DNA of 64,000 bases, taken from an uncultured Pelagimonas sp. (lineage in GTDB: Bacteria; Pseudomonadota; Alphaproteobacteria; Rhodobacterales; Rhodobacteraceae). Positions 19,373 to 29,875 of this stretch are shown one piece after another; position 1 is the first letter of the stretch, and every line of letters begins with the position of its first letter. Location of the stretch: contig CANMPP010000003.1 of the NCBI GenBank assembly GCA_947499735.1, forward strand, positions 186,001 to 250,000. The letters are read 5' to 3'. The notes under the pieces are model-generated. The model did no database searches and had not been told where the DNA came from. It was given only the letters and a program-made list of their open reading frames with translations. The position numbers were made by a program, and so were the translations under genes.

Positions 19373-19858
19373 ATGAAACTTCGACCCATTGAAGCGAAGG
19401 ATATGACCTATGTCTCGGTTTTGTTGGATACGGCATTTGGGGGACCCGAAGAATTTCAGCGCATGAAAAACATCCGCGAGGCGGACGCGATGGCGATGGA
19501 GCTGATTGCGGAGCGCGATGATGGAACGCTGATCGGCTATATTTCATTTGTGCGCCATGCCACGCCGGACGGCTGGTGGGCCTTGGCATTAGAAGCGGTG
19601 AACCGGGCCGAGCGCGGCAATGGCGTGGGGTCCAAGCTGGTTGCCTATGGTGTTGATGCAGCACGCCAAGCTGGCGCAAAAGCGATTACAGTTGTCGGCG
19701 AGCAACGTTTCTATGAACGCTTTGGGTTCTCAGATCTGGCGGCCCAAAATATAGAGACCCCTTTTGAAAAATCGGCAACTCTTGTCTATCCAATCGCGGA
19801 TGGCACGGGCGGTGCGGCGGTCACATTGACCTATCCCGCAACAATGATGTCGGTATAG
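19373..19858 (+). CDS. GNAT-family N-acetyltransferase
   Basis: A 161-residue single GNAT domain that would transfer an acetyl group from acetyl-CoA to an amine. The acetyl-CoA loop motif A is visible as RAERGNGVGSKLVAYGVDAA (about 82-101; R/Q-x2-G-x-G/A form), and the closing beta-bulge as FYERFGFSDL. The N-terminal part MKLRPIEAKDMTYVSVL is typical. The substrate is not predictable. It stands between groEL and a small unknown gene, with CAGGAAC before the ATG. Confidence 0.85.
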   Translation: MKLRPIEAKDMTYVSVLLDTAFGGPEEFQRMKNIREADAMAMELIAERDDGTLIGYISFVRHATPDGWWALALEAVNRAERGNGVGSKLVAYGVDAARQAGAKAITVVGEQRFYERFGFSDLAAQNIETPFEKSATLVYPIADGTGGAAVTLTYPATMMSV

Positions 19859-19892
19859 TGGTGGCACTGGCACGCCGCGAAAGCCGAGCGTC

Positions 19893-20186
19893 ATGAGCCG
19901 CAAGGATTGCCGAAAGGCACTTGCCGTTCATCTACCCGACGAATTACGTCTCAGATTGATTGAAATAACGCCTTCGTGGCGTCCTTTGCCTGCGCTCATG
20001 CGGCAGGCCTTGGTTAAGGGCTTGGACGTCCCATGTGAGGATCCGGTGCTGGTCGCACAAGGTCAGGTACGCCCTGTGTCGCTGCAATTGTCGCGCCGAG
20101 AATTACGCAAGTTACACTCGTTTTCTGCAGCACATGACATCGACGCAGAAACAGCTGCGCTGACATTGATCCGTTTGGGTGTGTAA
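19893..20186 (+). CDS. conserved-looking hypothetical protein
   Basis: A 97-residue protein I cannot place in a family. It is basic, with [17 protein letters not shown] near the N-terminus and a C-terminal [20 protein letters not shown] segment. Both resemble strand-helix units of ribbon-helix-helix-type DNA-binding proteins, but that is only a visual impression. It lies 34 bases after the acetyltransferase and 40 bases before rnhB on the same strand, so it could be part of a short operon. The reading frame is uninterrupted and the codon use resembles neighbours. Confidence 0.55.
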   Translation: MSRKDCRKALAVHLPDELRLRLIEITPSWRPLPALMRQALVKGLDVPCEDPVLVAQGQVRPVSLQLSRRELRKLHSFSAAHDIDAETAALTLIRLGV

Positions 20187-20226
20187 AAGACTTGCGACTC
20201 GGGCGCGTGTAGTCTTTCAGGGGTGC

Positions 20227-20856
20227 ATGACATTCCCAAACGATGAATATGAAACACCCTTTTGGCAGGCTGGCAAACTTGTGGCAGGCGTAGATGAGGT
20301 CGGGCGTGGCCCCTTGGCTGGTCCGGTGATTGCCGCCGCCGTTATGCTGGATCCGGAACAAATTCCGGACGGTTTGAACGACTCCAAAAAGCTGAGCGAG
20401 AAGAAACGCGAGGCGCTTAACATGGCGCTAGCAGAGTGCGCGCATGTGTCTATTGCGGAGGCAACAGTCGCCGAAATTGATGAGATCAATATTCTACATG
20501 CCAGCCTATTGGCGATGGAACGCGCCGTGGCTGGCCTACCGAAAACGCCAGATCACGTGCTAATTGACGGGAATAAGATCCCAAAAAATCTCACTATTCC
20601 GGCAACCGCTGTGGTCAAAGGGGACAGCAAATCACTGTCGATTGCCGCTGCGTCAATCGTCGCTAAGATCAAGCGGGATCACTTAATGCAGGATTTGAAT
20701 CGGATTTACCCCGGCTATGGCTGGGATACGAATGCCGGTTATCCAACGAAACGTCACATTTCTGCACTAAGCGAATTGGGTGTAACCCCTGTGCATAGAC
20801 GTTCGTTCAAGCCGGTACACAACATCTTGTATCAAGAGAAATTTATAAGAGATTGA
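20227..20856 (+). CDS. rnhB: ribonuclease HII
   Basis: Removes misincorporated ribonucleotides and RNA primers from DNA. The 209-residue protein shows the catalytic N-terminal motif [16 protein letters not shown] (about 20-35, Asp and Glu ligands), then [11 protein letters not shown], the [20 protein letters not shown] block, and [17 protein letters not shown]. The ATG at 20227 begins MTFPNDEYE and has AGGGG upstream. Starting at the earlier in-frame codon would overlap the preceding gene. It lies directly upstream of ccrM; a rnhB-ccrM neighbourhood is common in Rhodobacteraceae. Confidence 0.96.
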   Translation: MTFPNDEYETPFWQAGKLVAGVDEVGRGPLAGPVIAAAVMLDPEQIPDGLNDSKKLSEKKREALNMALAECAHVSIAEATVAEIDEINILHASLLAMERAVAGLPKTPDHVLIDGNKIPKNLTIPATAVVKGDSKSLSIAAASIVAKIKRDHLMQDLNRIYPGYGWDTNAGYPTKRHISALSELGVTPVHRRSFKPVHNILYQEKFIRD

Positions 20857-20857
20857 T

Positions 20858-22049
<1,192 letters not shown>

Positions 22050-22083
22050 TCTAACAAAATCCATCTTTCTAGATACCGCCTGT

Positions 22084-22146
22084 GCCCCGATCCGCAAAAC
22101 GGGGCGCAGACCTGCCCCGCCTGCATGTCAGGTGGGGCCTTTTTAT
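22084..22146 (+). terminator. tandem hairpins ending in a terminator after ccrM
   Basis: A first hairpin GCCCCG...CGGGGC (22084-22105) is followed by GCCCC-g-CCTG...CAGG-t-GGGGC (22114-22138) and then CCTTTTTATT. The second is a good intrinsic terminator; the first may strengthen it. Confidence 0.8.
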
Positions 22147-22201
22147 TGCGCGAAATAGCGTTTTGATGTACGATGTTGTGTGGATCAAATGTTGGAGCAT
22201 G

Positions 22202-22837
22202 ATGGCGCATATGGTTGATTTACAAACACTTCTCATTTTCATTCCGGTCGCCTTGGCGCTTAACATCACGCCTGGTGCGGATATGTTGTTTTGCTTGGGG
22301 CAAGGCGCAAAATCTGGTCCAAAGGCAGGCATGGCTGCGTCTTTGGGTGTTTCGGCTGGCGGGATGGTGCATGCGCTGGCTGGCGGGCTTGGTTTGGCTG
22401 CGTTGATTGCAGCCTCACCCATAGCGTTTGAAGTGATCCGCTGGTCCGGCGTGGGCTACTTATTGTTTCTTGCCTATAAGTCTGTGACGTCCCAACCAGA
22501 CGTCGCGATCCCTGAACAAGCTGGCCATGTATCAATCGGTCGTGCATTCACAGACGGAATGATGGTCAATCTTCTAAACCCGAAAGTGGCCATTTTTATG
22601 CTGGCACTCGTGCCACAATTCGTGGATCCCGGCTCTGGTTCCATCTTGGGGCAATTCCTAACATTCGGTTTGGTGCTTAGCATTGGTGGAACGGTGATCA
22701 ATGGATTGGTTGGCGCGCTGTCCGGTCAGATTGGCCAATTCATGGCCAAAAGCCACAGGGCTGCACAGATTTTGCAATATGTAACAGCGTCTGTTTTTGT
22801 CGGTTTGGCGACCAAATTGGCCTTTGAGCGACGCTAA
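22202..22837 (+). CDS. LysE/RhtB-family amino-acid exporter
   Basis: A 211-residue inner-membrane translocator. The family signature LNITPGADMLFCLGQGAKSG (about 20-39) is followed by ASLGVSAGGMVHALAGGLGL and YLLFLAYKSV. About six hydrophobic helices are visible. Members export lysine, homoserine, threonine or similar. GGAG sits 4 bases before the ATG at 22202, which is a little close; ATG 22211 (MVDLQ) is an alternative. Upstream in-frame codons extend into the ccrM terminator and are rejected. Confidence 0.87.
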   Translation: MAHMVDLQTLLIFIPVALALNITPGADMLFCLGQGAKSGPKAGMAASLGVSAGGMVHALAGGLGLAALIAASPIAFEVIRWSGVGYLLFLAYKSVTSQPDVAIPEQAGHVSIGRAFTDGMMVNLLNPKVAIFMLALVPQFVDPGSGSILGQFLTFGLVLSIGGTVINGLVGALSGQIGQFMAKSHRAAQILQYVTASVFVGLATKLAFERR

Positions 22838-22900
22838 GCTCTGGCCTATTTGGCCTGATTTGGATAGCTCATTGTTAGACCTGTTCCGGAGACCCAAATC

Positions 22901-23404
22901 ATGTGCGCCAAATCCCTAACTGCCGATGAAATAGCCCAATTGCCGTATCGTAAGAATGTCGGCGTGATGCTGGTCAATGGCGACGGTTTGGTTTGGGTTG
23001 GGCAACGTCTGGACAGTGAAACACCTGCTTGGCAAATGCCGCAGGGTGGCATTGATAAAGGCGAAAATCCTCAAACCGCGGCTTTGCGCGAATTAGAGGA
23101 AGAAACGGGCGTGTCTGCAGATTTGGTGACGGTTGAGGCCGAAACAAAAGGCTGGGTCGCTTATGACTTGCCTCACGATTTGGTGCCAAAAATCTGGAAA
23201 GGGCGGTATCGCGGGCAGGAACAAAAATGGTTTCTTTTGCGGTTTAATGGGTCTGACGATGCGATCAATATCGATGTCGACCATCCCGAGTTTTCGCAAT
23301 GGCGCTGGTTGCCTGCAGATCAATTGGTAGATGCAATCGTGCCGTTTAAGCGCGAAGTCTACAGACAAGTGGTCGAAGAGTTCGCCGAGAATTTGGGCCT
23401 TTAG
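22901..23404 (+). CDS. rppH: RNA pyrophosphohydrolase (Nudix)
   Basis: Removes pyrophosphate from 5'-triphosphate mRNA ends, starting decay by RNase E-type enzymes. The 167-residue protein has the full Nudix box [20 protein letters not shown] (G-x5-E-x7-REU-x-EE-x-G-U) preceded by PAWQMPQGG. RppH/IalA hallmarks [13 protein letters not shown] and QKWFLLRF are present. The stop overlaps by a few bases the stop of the convergent transglycosylase gene. The rnr gene nearby also serves RNA turnover, but not in the same operon. Confidence 0.93.
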   Translation: MCAKSLTADEIAQLPYRKNVGVMLVNGDGLVWVGQRLDSETPAWQMPQGGIDKGENPQTAALRELEEETGVSADLVTVEAETKGWVAYDLPHDLVPKIWKGRYRGQEQKWFLLRFNGSDDAINIDVDHPEFSQWRWLPADQLVDAIVPFKREVYRQVVEEFAENLGL

Positions 23405-24651
23405 CGGCGCAGCCTATTCAGGATAGCAAGGGATGCGTAGCCATCCGGTGCCAATCCTTCATGGATTTGATAGGCCCGCACAGCATTGATCGTCAGTGGG
23501 CCTATTTTGCCGTCAATTTTTTCCGTGTCAAATCCCGCTGCGGTCAAACGGCGTTGCAAATCAAGCCGTTCTTCTAGTGTCAAAGCGCGGTCCTGAAGGG
23601 GCCAACTATGTGCGATGCCTGGCCCACCAAGGATACGGTCGCCCAGATGGCCGACACCAATGACATAGGCGTCAGCGGTATTGTAGCGTTCAAGAACTGC
23701 AAAATTTGGAAAGATCATGAACGCGGCCCCCTTGTGCCCCGCAGGCAGAAGGATAGATGCCGGTGCGTGGTCAGGCACGGCTTGCCCGTTTAACCCAAAC
23801 ACGCCCAATGCGGCCCATTCTGAGGGCAGCATCATATTGTCACGGCGTGCGCTGGTGTAATCAAAATTGTCGGGTAGCGTGACCTCAACGCCCCAAGGTT
23901 GGCCTTTGGTCCAACCGTGATGGCGCAAGTAATTTGCGGTTGAGGCTAGGGCATCGGTTGGGTCGTCAGACCAGATGTCTTTGCGTCCGTCGCCCGTGTA
24001 ATCCACTGCCAAATTCGTGAATGAACTTGGCATGAATTGCGTATGTCCCATGGCCCCGGCCCAAGATCCCTTCATTTGTGTCGGTGTCGTGTGCCCGTCT
24101 TGTAAGATCTTGAGGGCGAGCAGTAATTCGCTCTCAAAAAATGCTGCACGGCGACTGTCTGCTGCTAATGTTGTCAAAGAGGAAATAACCGAACTGCTGC
24201 CCCGAAATGTGCCATAGGCACTTTCCAATCCCCAGATTGCTAGGATGATTTGCTTATCGACGCCATAGTCTGCTTCGATCTGCTCTAATACCGATCTATG
24301 GCGGTCCAACGCTTTTTGACCGTTGGCAATACGGGTTTCCGATACGGCCGTAGACAGGTAATCCCAAATCGTCTTGGTAAATTCAGCTTGGTTTCTGTCA
24401 CGCCGAATGACGTCGTCATCATAGCGGGCATTGGCCATGGCATTGTCGAACAGATCGGCGTTAATGCCCTGTGCCAGCGCACGGTCGCGAAAGGTTTGGA
24501 TCCAGGATTGGAAATCGCCGGTCTCTGTCGACTGTGTCGTTATCCTGATTTGTGGGCGCTGGGATTGACTGGGCGCAGATTGTGCAGAAACGATCTGAGC
24601 GGTTGCTGCAAGCAGCAAAGAAAAATGAAAACATTTACGCGTGATTGCCAT
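23401..24651 (-). CDS. lytic murein transglycosylase (MltB-like) with peptidoglycan-binding domain
   Basis: A 416-residue exported enzyme cleaving peptidoglycan with 1,6-anhydro product formation. The signal peptide is [24 protein letters not shown]. The SLT_2 catalytic domain follows, with [20 protein letters not shown] (catalytic Glu in GLESAYG) and [15 protein letters not shown]-terminal PG_binding_1 domain (about 345-416) contains [20 protein letters not shown] and ends RLR. No lipobox is seen, so it is periplasmic and not lipid-anchored, unlike E. coli MltB. Confidence 0.92.
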   Translation of the reverse strand: MAITRKCFHFSLLLAATAQIVSAQSAPSQSQRPQIRITTQSTETGDFQSWIQTFRDRALAQGINADLFDNAMANARYDDDVIRRDRNQAEFTKTIWDYLSTAVSETRIANGQKALDRHRSVLEQIEADYGVDKQIILAIWGLESAYGTFRGSSSVISSLTTLAADSRRAAFFESELLLALKILQDGHTTPTQMKGSWAGAMGHTQFMPSSFTNLAVDYTGDGRKDIWSDDPTDALASTANYLRHHGWTKGQPWGVEVTLPDNFDYTSARRDNMMLPSEWAALGVFGLNGQAVPDHAPASILLPAGHKGAAFMIFPNFAVLERYNTADAYVIGVGHLGDRILGGPGIAHSWPLQDRALTLEERLDLQRRLTAAGFDTEKIDGKIGPLTINAVRAYQIHEGLAPDGYASLAILNRLRR

Positions 24652-24726
24652 TCGAACTGCTCGCCTTTGGCTATTATTGTGATCAGCATAGCAAAGCCTA
24701 TCCGTACTGCGAAGCGGCGTCTTGCA

Positions 24727-25425
24727 TCATGTGCGGCTTTCCGCTTCGTGACGCAGCTTTTGCATATAGTCGCGCAAAAGCGGGACCCGTTCGGGACGAA
24801 AACTCTGCCCTGTTAGGGTAAGATCCGACATTCTATCTAGGCGAAAAGCGCGAAAATCGCATCGCAATAAACACCAGGCCATCAAACAATTGGATTGATC
24901 AAAGAATGTAATGGATAGGGGTTTAACTTGTCGTTGGGTCTTTGCGTCTTTCGCATCACGATAAGTGAAGTGCACGATTTCTTCCTGCCAGCAGGCTTGT
25001 CTTAACTGTGCCGCATCAATCCCGGGCGGGGGCGGTTTGGAAAAGCGATGGGCCTGTAAAACCGCATGGCGTAGCCGATGGGCTTTGCTTTCTGGCAGAC
25101 GTGCGCGCAATTTGGTCAATGCGGAATTGGCTGCTTCCACCAGTGCGGGATCGCCAATACTGGCCACTTCGCGCAGGCCTAGAACCAAAGCTTCAATTTC
25201 ATCCTCGGCAAAATCCAGCGGTGGCAGATGTGCATCTTCAATAAGGGTGTAGCCAAACCCAGCCTCTCCATCAATCACCGCGCCTAGTCCGCGCAGCGTG
25301 TCGATGTCCCGATAAAGCGTACGGGGGGACACGTTGGTTTCTTGTGCCAAAACGTCTGCGGTTGCCGGGGCAGGTAAACGGCGCAGCGCCATCATCAATT
25401 GAAACAGTCTTTCTGTACGAGCCAT
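24727..25425 (-). CDS. YafY-type HTH regulator with WYL domain
   Basis: A 232-residue regulator. The N-terminal DeoR-like winged helix is MARTERLFQLMMALRRLPAP...TNVSPRTLYRDIDTLRGLG. The C-terminal WYL ligand-sensing domain (about 125-215) includes HFTYRDAKD and LMAWCLLRCDFRAFRLDRM. Such proteins often control a divergent neighbour and respond to nucleotides or stress. The ATG at 25425 is chosen because the domain starts there; the longer frame would cross the divergent promoter and palindrome at 25442. The likely target is the GST gene at 25511. Confidence 0.87.
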   Translation of the reverse strand: MARTERLFQLMMALRRLPAPATADVLAQETNVSPRTLYRDIDTLRGLGAVIDGEAGFGYTLIEDAHLPPLDFAEDEIEALVLGLREVASIGDPALVEAANSALTKLRARLPESKAHRLRHAVLQAHRFSKPPPPGIDAAQLRQACWQEEIVHFTYRDAKDAKTQRQVKPLSITFFDQSNCLMAWCLLRCDFRAFRLDRMSDLTLTGQSFRPERVPLLRDYMQKLRHEAESRT

Positions 25426-25441
25426 AATTTTTATATGCTCG

Positions 25442-25497
25442 CACATGCTGACAAAAATTGACAGCATGTGACGATAGCCTGCTGTCAGATTTTGACA
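25442..25497. promoter_or_regulatory. operator-like palindromes between WYL regulator and GST gene
   Basis: A 29-bp near-perfect palindrome at 25442-25470 has exact 9-bp arms CACATGCTG / CAGCATGTG and an inner CAA/TTG pair. A second site, TGTCA-N5-TGACA, lies at 25483-25497. The shared unit is TGaCA/TGtCA. They occupy the 85-bp divergent space and are strong candidates for binding by the WYL regulator. Confidence 0.65.
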
Positions 25498-25510
25498 CAG
25501 GAGACCTACA

Positions 25511-26233
25511 ATGATCACCCTAATCAGTTTTCGGCCAGCTTTTGGTGAAGCCAGCATGAGTTCGTTTTGCACCAAGGCTATGGCTTTGTTGAATTTGTCA
25601 GGGCTGGAATGGCAGGTAGAATGGGCGGATATGCCCAAGGAAAGCCCGACTGGAAAATTGCCAGCGTTGCGCGTGAACGATCAGATCATTCCAGATAGCA
25701 ATTTGATCTTGTCTTGGTTGGAAGGGCAGGGTGCTGATCTATTTCAAGGGCTTAGCATAAGTGAGCGGGCGCAGGCACATGCGTTCATGCGTATGCTGGA
25801 AGAGCACCTACGTTACGGTGTCATATATGATCGATGGGCGGACGCAGAGGGCTGGGCATCCGTAAAGAATGTGATTTTTCGCCCGGTGCCCGCGTTCGTT
25901 CGGGGGATGGTGGCGTCCAAGATACGTAAGCAGATTGTAGGCGGTCTGCATTGGCAGGGTTTGGTAAGATATAGTGCAGATCAGCGAAATGAATTGCTGA
26001 TCGCGGACCTAAAGGCGCTAGAGGATCAATTGGGCGAAAGTGAGTGGCTGTTTGGTGCGCAGCCGACAGCCGCGGATTGTTCGGCCTTGGGCATCTTGAG
26101 CAACATCAACAGCTGCCCAGTGCCCAATGTCATGCGCGCCTATGTCAAAGGCAGTGATGTATTACAGGCCTATTTGGTGCGCTGTCAGTCACAGTTGCTG
26201 TCGCCTAAGATTTTGACCGCCGTTGCCGCGTGA
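25511..26233 (+). CDS. glutathione S-transferase family protein
   Basis: A 240-residue GST-fold protein. The thioredoxin-like N-terminal domain starts MITLISFRPAFGEASMSSFC and has PTGKLPALRVNDQIIPDSN, the cis-Pro and glutathione gamma-glutamyl-binding (DSN) segment. The helical domain contains SEWLFGAQPTAADCSALGIL, the conserved N-capping box region. AGGAGAC precedes the ATG. Its promoter is shared with the divergent WYL-type regulator. The last 29 bases overlap the 3' end of rnr on the other strand. Substrate unknown. Confidence 0.83.
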   Translation: MITLISFRPAFGEASMSSFCTKAMALLNLSGLEWQVEWADMPKESPTGKLPALRVNDQIIPDSNLILSWLEGQGADLFQGLSISERAQAHAFMRMLEEHLRYGVIYDRWADAEGWASVKNVIFRPVPAFVRGMVASKIRKQIVGGLHWQGLVRYSADQRNELLIADLKALEDQLGESEWLFGAQPTAADCSALGILSNINSCPVPNVMRAYVKGSDVLQAYLVRCQSQLLSPKILTAVAA

Positions 26234-28532
26234 CCTTTAGCTTGGTCTTAGCCGTCTTTTTCTTGGCAGCGGCTGCTTTGCGTTTCGCAGGCGCTGCCTT
26301 TTTGCCAGAAGGTTTGCCCGAGCTTTTACCACCATAGCTGCGGCGTCCACGACCGCGTGGGCCACCACGCCCGGCACCGACCTCGACCTTTGCGCCGTCC
26401 AGTTCTAGCAATTCACCTGCGATACCGCCGGTGATCGGCGCAGCTTCGGTCAACTTCACCTTTGCGCGCAAACCGACCGAGATTTCCATGCCGGTATTTG
26501 ATCCCATCAACGTGTTGGTTTCGCGGTCATAGTGGAAATATTCGCGCCCGATCGTTGCAATAGGCACCATCGCATCTGCGCCACTGTCATCCAGACGAAT
26601 GAAAATGCCGAATTTGGCAATGCCACTGACTTTGCCTTCAAATTCGGAGCCAATCCGTTCGGACAAAAAGGCGGCAAGATATCTGTCTGTCGTATCCCGT
26701 TCCGCCATCATCGAACGGCGTTCGGTTTCCGAGATGTGTTGGGCAGTGCTTTCCAGGCGCTCTATCTGTTCATCCGTCAGACCATCATCCCCCCAGCGAT
26801 GGGCTGATATCAGTGCGCGATGTACGATCAGGTCCGAATAGCGGCGGATTGGCGAGGTGAAGTGAGCGTAATTCAACAGGGCCAAACCGAAGTGGCCAAA
26901 GTTCTGTGGGCTGTAATAGGCCTGTGTCATGGAACGTAGGGTTGCCATATTGATCAGCTCAGCTTCATCTGATCCTTCCGCTTGGCGAAGCAGTTTGTTC
27001 AGATGCGCAGTTTTCAGCACCTGACCTTTGGCCAGCGTCATGCCCGATGCTTTGGCCGTTTCGCGCAACGCATCTAATTTATCCTCTGCGGGTTCTTCGT
27101 GAACACGGAACAAAAGCGGCATGCCGCGCGCGATAAGCGTTTCAGCTGCAGCCACATTGGCCAGAACCATGAATTCTTCGATCATGCGATGGGCATCTAG
27201 GCGATCCGTATAGGACACGGACGTGACTTCGCCTTCGTCTGACAGGATGATTTTGCGTTCTGGCAGATCCAGTTCAAGCGGTTGTCGGCGTTCACGTGCG
27301 GATTTCAATGCGCCATAGGCTTGGTACAGTGGTCGAATGACCGTCGACACCAATGGCCCTGTTTTATCATTGGGCGCGCCGTCCATCGCGGCCTGTACCT
27401 CTTGATAATTCAAGGCTGCGGGTGAACGCATAAGGCCGCGTTCAAAACGGTGCGAGATTTTATTGCCCTCAGTATCCAGTACCATACGCACGGCCAAACA
27501 GGCGCGCGGCACGCCTTCATGCAGCGAACACAGATCGCCTGATAGGCGGTCCGGCAGCATCGGCACAACGCGGTCTGGAAAGTAGGATGAATTTCCACGC
27601 TTCCACGCTTCGCGATCTAATTCCGAATGGGGGCGGACGTAATGTGCGACATCGGCAATCGCGACCCAAACGATATGACCGCCGGGGTTTTGGGGATCTT
27701 TATCTGCTTCGGCATACACAGCATCGTCATGATCGCGCGCATCATGCGGGTCGATTGTGACAAGTGGCAGATCCCGCATATCGGTGCGACCCTTGAGGCC
27801 AGCGGGTTTCATTCCATCTGCTTCTTCCAAAACTTGTGGCGGAAACGTATCTGGAATGCCGTGTTGGTGGATTGCGATCAGTGATACGGCTTTTGGCTGT
27901 GACGGATCCCCCAGGCGGTCGGTAATACGCGCAATAGGTAATCCTAAACGGCCGCGTGGACCGGCCTGCTCGGCCTCGACCAATTCACCGTCTTTTGCGC
28001 CAGCTGTTGAATCTGGTGCGACGGACCATTCTTTGTCCGATCCCTTGTCGATGGGCACAATACGCCCACCTTCATCACCCTTGCGGAAAATTCCGACCAA
28101 GGTTCGGGGCGCATGACCAATTTTACGGATCAAGCGTGCAACATAATTATGGCTATCTTCCTGAACCATTTGCAGCTTGGCCAAAACGCGATCACCTGCG
28201 GCCAATGCCACATCTGTTTGGCGAAGTTGCATAAGAACAACAGGTTCGACCCCTTCCCCATGCCATTCTAATGGTTGGGCAAAGAGGTCTCCATTTGCAT
28301 CAGGCGCTAAGATTTTAAGCACACTGACAGGGGGCAAACGATCTGGGTCTCGGTATGATCTTTTGCGCTTTGCTAAATGGCCTTCTTCTTCCAGTTCTTT
28401 CAACAAACGCTTTAGATCAATCCTATCTGACCCTTTGATTCCAAAGGCTTTTGCGATATCTCGCTTGGCCGTCAGAGTGGGGTTGGATGTGATCCAATCT
28501 AGGATTTCGGACTTGGAAGGAAGCTGTGTCAT
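26205..28532 (-). CDS. rnr: ribonuclease R
   Basis: A processive 3'-5' exoribonuclease (RNB family) degrading structured RNA. The 775-residue protein has an N-terminal winged-helix region (about 1-65), cold-shock-like domains, the catalytic RNB block with IDPHDARDHDDAVYAEAD (about 261-278, four metal-binding Asp) and FTSPIRRYSDLIVHR, an S1 domain (about 620-710), and a very basic lysine-rich tail (KKAAPAKRKAAAAKKKTAK), usual for RNase R. It is complete and divergent from the receiver-like gene. Confidence 0.95.
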   Translation of the reverse strand: MTQLPSKSEILDWITSNPTLTAKRDIAKAFGIKGSDRIDLKRLLKELEEEGHLAKRKRSYRDPDRLPPVSVLKILAPDANGDLFAQPLEWHGEGVEPVVLMQLRQTDVALAAGDRVLAKLQMVQEDSHNYVARLIRKIGHAPRTLVGIFRKGDEGGRIVPIDKGSDKEWSVAPDSTAGAKDGELVEAEQAGPRGRLGLPIARITDRLGDPSQPKAVSLIAIHQHGIPDTFPPQVLEEADGMKPAGLKGRTDMRDLPLVTIDPHDARDHDDAVYAEADKDPQNPGGHIVWVAIADVAHYVRPHSELDREAWKRGNSSYFPDRVVPMLPDRLSGDLCSLHEGVPRACLAVRMVLDTEGNKISHRFERGLMRSPAALNYQEVQAAMDGAPNDKTGPLVSTVIRPLYQAYGALKSARERRQPLELDLPERKIILSDEGEVTSVSYTDRLDAHRMIEEFMVLANVAAAETLIARGMPLLFRVHEEPAEDKLDALRETAKASGMTLAKGQVLKTAHLNKLLRQAEGSDEAELINMATLRSMTQAYYSPQNFGHFGLALLNYAHFTSPIRRYSDLIVHRALISAHRWGDDGLTDEQIERLESTAQHISETERRSMMAERDTTDRYLAAFLSERIGSEFEGKVSGIAKFGIFIRLDDSGADAMVPIATIGREYFHYDRETNTLMGSNTGMEISVGLRAKVKLTEAAPITGGIAGELLELDGAKVEVGAGRGGPRGRGRRSYGGKSSGKPSGKKAAPAKRKAAAAKKKTAKTKLKVTRQRRSKS

Positions 28533-28573
28533 GGCTTTTGACTATCATGACAGGCGGGCTTCCACACCCCTTA

Positions 28574-28613
28574 GTTAAGAGCGATTTGCAAATAGTCGGG
28601 CGACACTCTTAAC
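28574..28613. repeat. 8-bp inverted repeat in the rnr upstream region
   Basis: GTTAAGAG at 28574-28581 pairs exactly with CTCTTAAC at 28606-28613, 24 bases apart and about 40-80 bases upstream of the rnr start. It could be a leader-RNA stem for rnr or a protein site. The remaining gap to 28725 is AT-rich and may hold divergent promoters. Confidence 0.4.
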
Positions 28614-28725
28614 CTTTATACACTTTAAAATTGCATAAACGCTTGTATTCTAATTTTCTTATGGTTTACTCTGAATTAACAAAGGCCGCCTAACTATTGA
28701 AAGCGCAAGCTGGAACCGGTGTAGA

Positions 28726-29220
28726 ATGGAAGCTCCCAAGATCGAAAACTGCGAAGATTCAGAAACAGTGTCGTCCCCGGCAAATATTGATGATGTGAAA
28801 ATCGCTGTGATGAATGATATGCGAAAGATGAATAAGCTTATTTGTGTGATTGATCACGATGTAAGCTGTTTTCAAGTGATTTCTCAAACACTTGGACGAC
28901 AAAACTTTGATGTCATTTTTCTACAGAGCGTCGAAGAATTCCTGTCCATGAAACCAGTCCCCGAGCCGGATGTGTTATTAATAGGTGTAGACGTTTTCGA
29001 TCCAGACGCAGTAGACAACGTTAGTCAGGTTGTTCACGGATGCGACTATCGCAAGAAGCCTTTTATCTTTTCGATGTCCTATTTCATGCCGGGTTCATTT
29101 GATCACATGCTGCAACAGGCTGGATGCAATTTGTGCCTTAGGAAATCCAACGGTTTGGAAGATGTGATTTCTGCGGTTCAGTCGGTTGAATTTGCGGATA
29201 ACGTAGAAGTCTTAGCCTAA
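28726..29220 (+). CDS. receiver-like (CheY-fold) protein, atypical
   Basis: A 164-residue protein. From about residue 38 it reads like a response-regulator receiver: LICVIDHDVSCFQVISQTLG (acidic pair D-H-D on strand 1), EPDVLLIGVDVFD (strand 3, where the phospho-acceptor Asp should end the strand), FIFSMS (strand 4 with Ser) and LCLRKSNG, with a Lys before a helix. There is no output domain. The acceptor region and the T/S-K spacing are imperfect, so it may be a diverged or pseudo-receiver. The first 35 residues are acidic and may be unneeded; MRKMNK at 28828 is an alternative start. Confidence 0.55.
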   Translation: MEAPKIENCEDSETVSSPANIDDVKIAVMNDMRKMNKLICVIDHDVSCFQVISQTLGRQNFDVIFLQSVEEFLSMKPVPEPDVLLIGVDVFDPDAVDNVSQVVHGCDYRKKPFIFSMSYFMPGSFDHMLQQAGCNLCLRKSNGLEDVISAVQSVEFADNVEVLA

Positions 29221-29264
29221 GCTGGCCGCCGTCATTTCCAGAGATTTCTGTAAACAACGATGCC

Positions 29265-29867
29265 TTATCTTAGGCGTTCGAGCTGTTTTAGATCAGCCAA
29301 TGTGTCAACATCCCCTAGCTCCTTTACAAGGCCAATAGACTGCGTGCCCTTGCTTTGCAGGCTTGCAATGCTGTCTTCTAGGGCAAATTGGCTGGACCAG
29401 CGTACGTTTCCAAATGTGCTTGGTGGCAAATTTTTCGGTTTTGCAAATCCCGTTAGCCAGTAGCCTCCATCTGGCGCAGGACCAAATACCGCCTTTTTGT
29501 GTCCCAGCTCGGTAAAAGCCTCCCAGACTAATTCACGTGTGATCCCTGGAATGTCTGCGCCTATGACGCAGGCGGGGCCAATCGGGACGGATCGCAAGGC
29601 GCGCACCATTCGTGCACCCAAATCACCTTGCCCTTGTGGCAGGCGTGGTAGGCCAGCAGGCCAAACACGGCTGCGCAGGCCTTCTGCATCAGGGCTGACA
29701 GCTAGGTAGATTTGCCATCGGGGATCGTCCAAGCGGCGGAAAAGCTGTTTTGTTTGATGGCGAAACCACCACGCAGCGCTGACCATCCCAATATCTCGTC
29801 CAAGGCGCGTTTTGACACGACCGGGACGGGGTTCTTTGACCATGATGATGAGACTGCGCTGTAGCAT
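29265..29867 (-). CDS. TIGR04282/DUF2064-type glycosyltransferase-fold protein
   Basis: A 200-residue nucleotidyl/glycosyltransferase-like protein. The start MLQRSLIIMVKEPRPGRVKTRLG gives the K-x-P-x-P-G-x-V-K-T-R-L signature of the family. The DxD-like segment is VIGADIPGI (about 98-106), and GPAPDGGYWLTGFAKP follows. The family is related to CofC and GT-A folds and is often found near arsenosugar or unknown glycolipid genes; no such partner is seen here. It lies 8 bases after the acetyltransferase gene in the dapE cluster on the minus strand. Confidence 0.75.
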   Translation of the reverse strand: MLQRSLIIMVKEPRPGRVKTRLGRDIGMVSAAWWFRHQTKQLFRRLDDPRWQIYLAVSPDAEGLRSRVWPAGLPRLPQGQGDLGARMVRALRSVPIGPACVIGADIPGITRELVWEAFTELGHKKAVFGPAPDGGYWLTGFAKPKNLPPSTFGNVRWSSQFALEDSIASLQSKGTQSIGLVKELGDVDTLADLKQLERLR

Positions 29868-29875
29868 TTTACCTG

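Noticed and set aside
28614-28725. CtrA box in the gap between rnr and the receiver-like gene
   Set aside because: TTAA pairs occur, but the spacing is 11 or more, not 7.
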